A stretch of 64,000 nucleotides of DNA from Siphonodentalium dalli (Eukaryota > Mollusca > Scaphopoda > Gadilida > Siphonodentaliidae): NCBI GenBank assembly GCA_032622095.1, contig CP136061.1, positions 85,658,324 to 85,722,323 of the forward strand, written 5' to 3'. This document shows positions 57,257 to 64,000 of the stretch, piece after piece. Every line of letters starts with the position of its first letter. Position 1 is the stretch's first letter. Position numbers and translations under genes: made by a program. Below the pieces are notes generated by a model. It saw only the letters and a list, made by a program, of their open reading frames with translations, did no database searches and had not been told where the DNA came from.

Positions 57257-57932
57257 TATGTAACTCAAAATTATTCCTTTTCTAATTATTTTAATATCAG
57301 TATCCGATTGATTTTTCAATGGACACATGACACAGGAAAACGCGTCGTTTTGAATGTAGTATCCCTAAAATTTCCGGGGGAGGTTCCTCGTACCCCCACC
57401 TACGAGAGGGGGACCCCCGTTCTTGTGCTCTCCCACGCTCGCCGCTTTGCGGATCGGATGATGCTACGCGTCATAGGCATATATGCCTATATTAATGGCG
57501 CCCGTCCCTTTTCAAATTTCCTGGATCCGCCCCTGGTTATGGCTATAAGACTAAGCAAATTTGAGTAAAGATGTATGTAATTTGAATTGCGCTTAAGCCA
57601 ATTTTTTATAAATGTGCAAAATCCCATAAACATTTGTTATCATTGAAGTCTATGGAAAATATTTACACCACTTGCTGTAACCCGTACATAGAATGTGTGA
57701 TATTGATGAACGTTCAATAACGTTCCCGTATCGGACAGACCATAACTCTTTGTGCTCACTTAAACTTTTAATCTGTGATAGACCTGATATTTCTTTCACT
57801 TCCATGTGAAGCCGCCTAAAATCCCACTCGCATTAAATGCAACTGTACTTGGTCTCTTGCCATTCTGTTGTCAACACCGTCCCAGTGTAATATTTGCGAG
57901 AAAGATTCACTGAACGAAGCGTCCCGCCGTAA

Positions 57933-58892
57933 GTAAGAGATGAAACGGACGACCGTCCATATCAATGTGATATTTGTGATAAATCATTCACTGTGTCGGG
58001 CGATTTATGTAAGCACGGAATGATTCACATCGGAGACCTACCGTATCAGTGTAAAAAATCATTCACCCAGTCAAATACTTTGATCGCACACAAAAGGATT
58101 CTCATCAATGACAGTCCGTATCAGTGCGATATATGCGAGAAATCATTTAGTCATTCAAACGACCTGAAGAAACATAAGAGAACTCACACAGGCGATCGCA
58201 CGTATAAATGTGATATTTGCCAAAAATCATTCACATTGTCAGGATATTTGACTTCACACAAGAGGACAGCTCACACTGGAGATAGACCGTATAGTTGTGA
58301 TATTTGTCAAAAATCATTCAGCGATTCGGGAAGTTTGACTGCACACAAGAGAATTCACACAGTAGATCGACGATATCAGTGCGATATATGCGAAAAATCA
58401 TTCACTCAATCAAGCAACATGACTGCACATATGAGAGTCCACGCCGGCGATCGCCCATATAGTTGTGATATTTGTCAAAAATCATTCACCATGTCAGGAA
58501 ATTTGACCAAACACGAGAGAATCCACGCTGGTGATCGTCCGCATCAATGCGATATTTGCCATAAAGCATTCACTAACTCAAGTGGGTTGACGAAGCATAA
58601 GATAATCCATTCAGGTGATCGCCCGTATCAATGCGATATATGCGAGAAAGCATTCACTCAATCAGGCGACCTGGCGAGACACAAGAGGGTCCACTTTAAT
58701 GATCGACCGTATCAATGTGATATCTGTCCATCTGCATTCAAAGTGTCAGGAAATTTGACTCAACACAAGAGAATTCACACTGGCGATCAACCACATCATG
58801 CGATAAATCTTTACCACTGCGATATTTGTGGAAAGTCATTTCTGCAGTCGGAAAGTTTGACATTTCACAAGAAGATGCACACTGCAAGATAA
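57933..58892 (+). pseudogene. C2H2 zinc-finger copy B, start codon out of frame
   Basis: The finger frame is open from an in-frame TAA (57930-57932) to the stop at 58892 and carries 11 fingers homologous to ZNF A (fingers 1-8 and 15-17). A 1-nt loss (ATGAAACGG against ATGAACACGG) throws the ATG at 57940 out of frame. The next in-frame ATG is at about 58020, inside finger 1. It has one three-finger module where A has three. It might still make a shorter protein, so pseudogene status is likely but not certain. Confidence 0.75.
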
Positions 58893-59330
58893 CTTAGACT
58901 GGAAGTCGACCGTATATCAGTGCGATGTTTGCCAGATAGCATTCACTGAATCAAGTGGCTTAATTTACGAAGCATAAGCGAATCCAGTTAGGTGATCGTC
59001 CGTATAAATGTGATATCTGTCAAATCATTCACATTCTCATGACATTTGACTGCCTACATGATAATTCACACTGGCGGTCGACCATATCAGTGCGATATTT
59101 GCAAGAAAGCATTCACCGAATCAAGTGGCTTGACGAAGCATAAGAGAATCCATTTAGGTGATCGTCCGCATAAACGTGATATCTGTCCAAAATAATTCAC
59201 AATCTCATGACATTTGACTGCGCACATGGTAATTCACACTGGCGATCGACAATATCAGCATTCACTGTATATCAAGTGGCTTGACGAAGCACAAGATAAT
59301 CCATTCAGGTGATCCCCGTACAAGCCTGAG
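58893..59330 (+). pseudogene. Relic zinc fingers downstream of copy B
   Basis: These are the same broken finger relics as at 44123-44555, with small private changes (for example CTGTCAAATCATTC). Confidence 0.75.
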
Positions 59331-59690
59331 TTTGGTGTGCCCGTCATTTGCAGAATGAGGTCCACAGACGCCGAAATTAGTGTCGCTGTCCCACACAGCG
59401 GGCTAGCATAACTAAATTCACCCTCTGGGGGCCCCATTCTGCTTCGGCATCATCTTTTCTGGAAAGTTTCTTTATTATCAAATTTCCATAGAAACTTCTT
59501 CACATTGATTCTATTGCTTTTTAGTTTAGTTTCTCTATATCCCCAAATTCTCATTATTCAAGTTTCCAATGGGTGAGCATCACAATATTCACCATTTGGA
59601 GACTTCAATGTGAGTCTATGTCTCCCATAGCAGATGAGGCCATCCAGAATGAGGCCAACAGAGGGTGAATTTGGTGACATCCCCTTCAAA
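59331..59690 (-). repeat. Hairpin repeat family, copy 8, plus a deleted neighbour
   Basis: 59337-59445 matches the hairpin at 44580-44674. To its right the second hairpin of duplicon A (44880-44970) is missing. The sequence passes directly from GGGTGAATTTGGTGA (59656-59670) to the flank that in A starts near 45012. Confidence 0.8.
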
Positions 59691-60040
59691 CCTCACTTAT
59701 CAAGTTTAATGTTTAACCCACAGGGAGCCTCGGTGCCTCACACAGATGGGAGCATGCACTCTGGCGTGTAGTCTGCTCCAGTCTATGTGGGGCTCTCTAT
59801 GGGTTATACACACTAAACTCACACCTGCGTCCATATAAGTGTGCTATAATTATGTCAAAATCATTCACCTTGTCATGAAATTTGAGGGAATTCAGGATAA
59901 TTCACACTGGTGATTGACCGTATCAATGCGATATGTAAGAAAAATGATAAAAATTATTAAAGAATATGAGAAACATTTGTAAAAAATGATTTTTTTTTAG
60001 GTTAATGCATTCTCTTATATATGCGAGGCGACCTGTGGTT

Positions 60041-60404
60041 CGACATATGTGAGAAAGTATTGACTCGCTCTTGACACTAATTGTTTGTTACAAACAAAAA
60101 AATTGTTGGAAGTAAACAATTCAAACACTATATATATGATTACGATTCATATTTTGTTAAAATTAAACACTTGCAATTGTTTAAGTGGATATTTGTTAAA
60201 ATAAAACAATTTTTATTGGATAATTTGAGTAATATTGATTTTTTTGTTTTACAATATATTTTTCTGAATAAACAATTAATTGTTTGAAATATATAATATC
60301 ATGTTAGACACACCAATATATTGTTCAAACCAAACAACCCACTATCTCAAATTAGAGATGGTATATCTCTTTATAAACATGTGTTATCTAGTTACCGGGG
60401 TATA
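60041..60404. other. AAACAATT/TTGTTT-rich sequence and MITE fragment
   Basis: 60075-60335 is rich in AAACAATTGTTT-like motifs in both orientations. From about 60352 a TTAAAG-A left end (GATGGTATATCTCTTT) begins. It is cut at 60404 by the next element and continues after it at 62614. Confidence 0.55.
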
Positions 60405-61292
60405 TAGTCCAAGTCTTCTCATACTAAAACCAGCTAATATATTGGGTTGGCTAGATGCTGGATTTTAGTCCGAGGTCGTCCAGTATGGTCTCTTATGACA
60501 CGACTTACGCCCAAGGTTTGTGGCGGGTATTTGTTGTGTATTTTACTCGATTTACCTAGCAAATCAATACGTGATGCTATATACATAGGAAAGAGTGACA
60601 TCTTATGGTCATAATGGTGTATAATAATCTAACTTTAATGTTAAATTACACATAGAATATTCCGGTTGATTGCCACAAACATCGCTTTTTTTTCTCTATT
60701 TGTTTACGTTTTAACCGTTTTAAGCCGAAGTGGTCCGAATAACTTCGGCATAATCCGGAGTTTGTTTTGGGTATACTAGTTTCCGTTTCTATATATAGCG
60801 CGGTTTTTCCGAACAAAATGGCGAAAACCGATCGCCTGAAAGTCCAGTTTCCTATGTGCTTTGAGAACAATTCCCGCACTAAAAACTTAATGACATAATG
60901 GAGGATCAGAACGGCAGTTTTGTTGACAATTTTCGCAAGCAACTTGTCAAAATTGGAGCAAATTAGAACTCTTGTGTCTGACTTGCCATGTGTGTGATTT
61001 TCGTCCATGTGCATTTTGACTTTTGTGTTGGTAAAATAATCGGAGAACCGAATCACACAGTTTCGAAATATAGTTCTTCCGCTTTAGTGGGACTTTTCAA
61101 ACGTAAGGTTCAAAATTTATACAAATTTTGTTTGATTTTTTGTGTGCTTAACAAGAGCAGTATATTGCTCTGTTCGCTTAATTTCGCGGAAGTCCACCAA
61201 ATGTTTGTGAAATGTAGCGCCATATTTATTCTAATGCTCGTTGGGCTTACACTGTTTTAAACTTTGAGAGGGTTGTAATTCCCGTAATTTAT

Positions 61293-61816
61293 TTAAAGGT
61301 GGATTATCTCTTTGTAAACATGTATTATATAGTTACCGGGGTATGAAATATTAGATTTGAATCGAAGACTCCTGTCCGGTAATGCTTCTATCGATTAATA
61401 TTAATTTTATTTCGACTATTTTCTGGTCTAAAAAGGTGTGTTTGTTCAGCTAACGAACAATAGTGGTTACTGTTAACAGAGACCATAAATTTTATTGTAC
61501 AATTTTGTCACAGACAAACGTTAATTATACTCATCGCTTAAAAATGTGGAACAAAACAATACAAACAATCAATCTGGGACATTTGACTTTCGGCGCGTAG
61601 CCATAGGAACAGCTCAGTGCTATATATCGCAATATGGTATCATCCGAATGGTCTGTTCTAAAAATAGCAACTTGAACGGTCCCGATTTAATATTCGAAAT
61701 AAAATAAATATTAATTGATAGAAGCTTTTCCGGACAGGGGGTTCAGTTCATATCTATCATTTTATACCCACGCAACTATTTAAAATTTGTTATTTAAAGA
61801 GATAATCCATCTTTAA
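61293..61816 (+). mobile_element. TTAAAG-A MITE, full length, nested
   Basis: TTAA at 61293-61296 and 61813-61816 bounds the intact TIRs. It lies within the 60405-62613 element, which itself split an older member of the same family. Confidence 0.9.
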
Positions 61817-61828
61817 TGTATTACATAG

Positions 61829-61976
61829 AGGATCTCACATGAGTTTCTATTTTATACGGAATTTATCAACCGAGTCCACTAAATTCGATTAGAGCCGAGG
61901 TTTACCGAGGCTCAAATAGAATTTAGAGGACGAGGTTGATAAATTACGTATAAAATAGGACGAGTGTGAGATACCT
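61829..61976. mobile_element. Snap-back MITE (AGGATCTCACA ends)
   Basis: Arms pair through CTATTTTATACGGAATTTAT, CAACCGAGTCC, GAGCC and their complements around about 61902. Its layout resembles the palindrome at 45775-45933. Confidence 0.8.
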
Positions 61977-62613
61977 TTTATCACATGATCAAATAAACCC
62001 GAAGCAACGCGAAATATTCATCGAAAACAACAATCATAAACTACAGCGATCGCAAGTGATTTGAAGAACGCCGTGACGTCATCGCACGCGCTGATATTAA
62101 ACGTGTCTATTACCGATAATTATGAAACTGCTTTTATGGCCAAATTATGTGATAAATTTATATCTTCAATGTTTACTTAATCTATTTATTTTTTAGTTAT
62201 TGACACACATAATTACGATTACAATGGAGAATTCATCGTAATTTGCGTGGTTAGTCGAAAATCTACGGAATATTTACAACGGAAAATGCCGAACACAGCT
62301 CGCGAGGTCAACTCAGTTCGCATACTTTAAAAAATTTGTAAACAGTGCGGTAATTGTCTCTTTTCACATTAAATTACCACTTTCAATTCACAACTGATAT
62401 GGGTTTCAGATCAAATAGCATGTCTTCTGCGGAAAATATCCGTTTATTGTCGCAATTATTATATTTTATTTCATATAATTGTGGTTTTATTTGAGCGGGT
62501 CATTAACGCTTAACTCGTGTCATAAGAAGGCATAGGAGGCGATCTCGGACTAAAATCCAGCATCTCGCCATACCAATATCTTAGCTGGTTTTAGTACGAG
62601 AAGACTTGGACTA

Positions 62614-62750
62614 CGGGGTATATAGAGGGTCTGTCTCTTTGTAAACATGTGATATATAGTTACCGGGGTATACAGATGGTCATCTCTTTATAAACATATG
62701 TTATATAGTTACCGGGGTATAAAGATCGTCTATCCACAGGGGCCTGTAAC
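62614..62750 (+). mobile_element. TTAAAG-A MITE left-end fragments
   Basis: CGGGGTATATAGAGGGTCTG, then TCTCTTTGTAAACATGTG, then TCTCTTTATAAACATATG show two consecutive left-end pieces. The first is the interrupted partner of 60352-60404. Confidence 0.7.
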
Positions 62751-62989
62751 GCTGTCCGCCCCCTTTTGCGCTGCCCATATACGCCGCCGCTATATACGCG
62801 CCTGATTCACGCTAATGGTATAATAATAACACAAGGGTAACTGTAGAAATTCACCTTTTTACCATCACTCGCCGATCGATCAAATATAGCTCTTTCACAC
62901 CAGTAATGCCACAGATATAACCACGGATGTATCGGCGAAGAATTCATCTTTCAATCAATACCACAAACTCCCATCAAAACCATTCATAT

Positions 62990-63738
62990 ACATAGCATTT
63001 GATAATTTTTTAACCACCGAATATTGTCTCCGAAGACCGTAAATTTTCATTTTGATCCGGCTCAGATCAAAATGTCGGAAATCTTCTTATAACTTCACCC
63101 CCGCGCGGCTTACTATAATTAAAAATCGGCCAAACGATCAACTAAACGTTTAGCGCTCAGTGATTTCTTGTCGGCTAATAATTTATTTACTCATACAAAT
63201 CAACAGATCGTCAGTAAACAATTTCTATAGAGGAGAAATCTGTCGATAATTCCAACTTTAAAACAAAAATTTGTCAAGTCACAAAGTTCCTAATTTTAAT
63301 TATTCATTGTGACCTGACCTTTCTATGACTGACATAGTAGAAACAGCCAATCACCGCTCAGTGTTAGAATCGAGGTCCTCATTTTAATATTCATTATGAC
63401 CTGACCTCGATTCTAACACTGAGCGGTGATTGGCTGTTTCTACTTGTGACTTGACAAATTTTTGTTTTAAAGTTGGAATTATCGACAGATTTCTCCTCTA
63501 TATAAATTGTTTACTGACGATCTGTTGATTTGTATGAGTAAATAAATTATTAGCCGACAAGAAATCACTGAGCGCTAAACGTTTTTTGATCGTTTGGCCG
63601 ATTTTTAATTATAGTAAGCCGCGCGGGGGTGTAGTTATAAGAAGATTTCCGACATTTTGATCTGAGCCGGATCAAAATGAAAATTTACGGTCTTCGGAGA
63701 CAATATTCGGTGGTTAAAAAATTATCAAATGCTATGTA
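62990..63738. repeat. Near-perfect 0.75-kb inverted repeat
   Basis: 62990-63335 (from CATAGCATTTGATAATTTTT) and 63393-63738 are inverted copies with very few mismatches. Shared landmarks are CCGCGCGG, GAGCGCTAAACG and CCGGATCAAAATG. The central part holds a second short inverted phrase (TCTAACACTGAGCGG against CCGCTCAGTGTTAGA). It ends about 40 bp before a ZNF fragment. Confidence 0.9.
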
Positions 63739-63778
63739 CTGTGTTTCATATAATCGTGAAAGTCATTTATGTATAGCA

Positions 63779-64000
63779 AGAATATCAGTGCGATATATGC
63801 GAGAAAGAATTCACTAAATTAAGCAACTTGACGAGACATAAGCGAGTTCACACGGTCGATAGACCATATCAGTGCGACATATGCGATAAAACATTCAAAC
63901 TCTCAAGTTATCTATTAACAAGTCATAAACGAATTCACTCCGGTAATCGCCCATATCAGTGCGATATTTGCGAGAAAGCATACACTGAATCAAGCTATCT
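63779..64000 (+). pseudogene. Fourth C2H2 zinc-finger array, cut by window edge
   Basis: Three fingers are visible: [34 protein letters not shown] with one extra residue before its first His, and [16 protein letters not shown] running off the edge. Linkers are TVDRPY and SGNRPY. An in-frame TAG lies just upstream (TATAG|CAAGAATATCAG). The array therefore either starts at a splice acceptor (TATGTATAG) or is the truncated 5' remnant of a gene broken by the adjacent inverted repeat. The remainder of the gene is outside the window. Confidence 0.65.

Larger units (their letters stand above)
53266..57535. mobile_element. 4.3-kb element with CAGGGGCGGATC-type ends and 5-bp TSD
   Basis: The ends CAAGGGCGGATCTACC and CTGGATCCGCCCCTG are inverted, and GTTAT is duplicated at 53261-53265 and 57536-57540. 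The unfilled site is in duplicon A (CTTGTTATGGCTATTAAG, near 36175). A G/C-rich hairpin near the right end (TTTCCGGGGGAGGTTCC) also occurs in the hAT element at 20008. The interior is loaded with a LINE (53433-55486) and a MITE (56471-57256). No transposase was recognised. Confidence 0.85.
53221..60040 (+). repeat. Duplicon B (zinc-finger segment, second copy)
   Basis: 53221-53265 and 57536-60040 align to duplicon A once A's two insertions are removed. It lacks the TTAA MITE and the foldback element of A and carries its own 4.3-kb insertion. The copy ends inside the palindrome at about 60040. Confidence 0.9.
60405..62613. mobile_element. 2.2-kb transposon with about 100-bp TIRs and 9-bp TSD
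   Basis: The ends TAGTCCAAGTCTTCTC and GAGAAGACTTGGACTA are exact inverses, and the TIR continues for about 100 bp (CTAAAACCAGCTAA, GATGCTGGATTTTAGTCC). CGGGGTATA is duplicated (60396-60404, 62614-62622). A 9-bp TSD and long TIRs fit Mutator-like elements. A frame of 136 residues (60646-61056, minus) is not recognisable as a transposase. It contains a TTAAAG-A MITE and a snap-back MITE. Confidence 0.9.

Noticed and set aside
57993..58892. GTG as the start of copy B
   Set aside because: Animals rarely start at GTG, and the position corresponds to the middle of finger 1 in copy A; the real defect is a 1-nt frameshift after the ancestral ATG.

Overview
This is AT-rich, repeat-dense nuclear DNA from an animal. 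Two things show this: a spliced first coding exon of the autophagy gene ATG5 (minus strand, 1916-2023, with intact acceptor and donor), and an expanded group of tandem C2H2 zinc-finger (ZNF) genes with [ST]G[DE]RPY linkers. Lineage-specific ZNF expansion, many short DNA transposons and palindromic MITEs suggest an invertebrate, perhaps a lophotrochozoan such as a mollusc or brachiopod. That placement is inference; no sequence here names the species.

Layout. 0-2.1 kb: ATG5 exon, with the rest of the gene off the left edge. 2.1-36 kb: almost wholly transposon debris. It includes two elements whose terminal inverted repeats (TIRs) are tandem arrays and whose target-site duplications (TSDs) are 9-10 bp (6.0-8.1 and 8.9-10.3 kb), a hAT-type element with a broken transposase (20.0-22.0 kb), several TTAA-flanked MITE families, MITEs with 6-bp TSDs and CAGCCCT ends, satellites, a decayed spliced C2H2 gene on the minus strand (27.6 to 25.5 kb) and a few exon-like fragments. 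36-64 kb: the zinc-finger region. Two diverged copies of one duplicated segment lie at 36.1-45.4 kb (copy A, intact 485-aa 17-finger ORF) and 53.2-60.0 kb (copy B, frameshifted at its start). Between them is a third, mutation-riddled ZNF array (46.8-49.7 kb). A fourth ZNF fragment runs off the right edge (63.8-64.0 kb).

The main result is structural. Copies A and B were hit by different transposons, so each supplies the unfilled site for the other's insertions. This fixes the ends and TSDs of a 477-bp TTAA MITE, a 5.6-kb foldback element (TSD TAAACATT) and a 4.3-kb element with CAGGGGCGGATC-type ends (TSD GTTAT) that itself carries a 5'-truncated LINE with a 13-bp TSD. ZNF copy A is longer than B by exactly two 84-residue three-finger modules, so the arrays grow or shrink in 252-bp steps. 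A separate hairpin repeat family (stem about 40 bp) has eight or more copies and could give double-stranded RNA if transcribed.

There is no operon-like organisation. The only confident functional coding pieces are the ATG5 exon and the copy A ZNF gene. Everything was read by eye, so element boundaries without a stated TSD are approximate and short exon calls are tentative.
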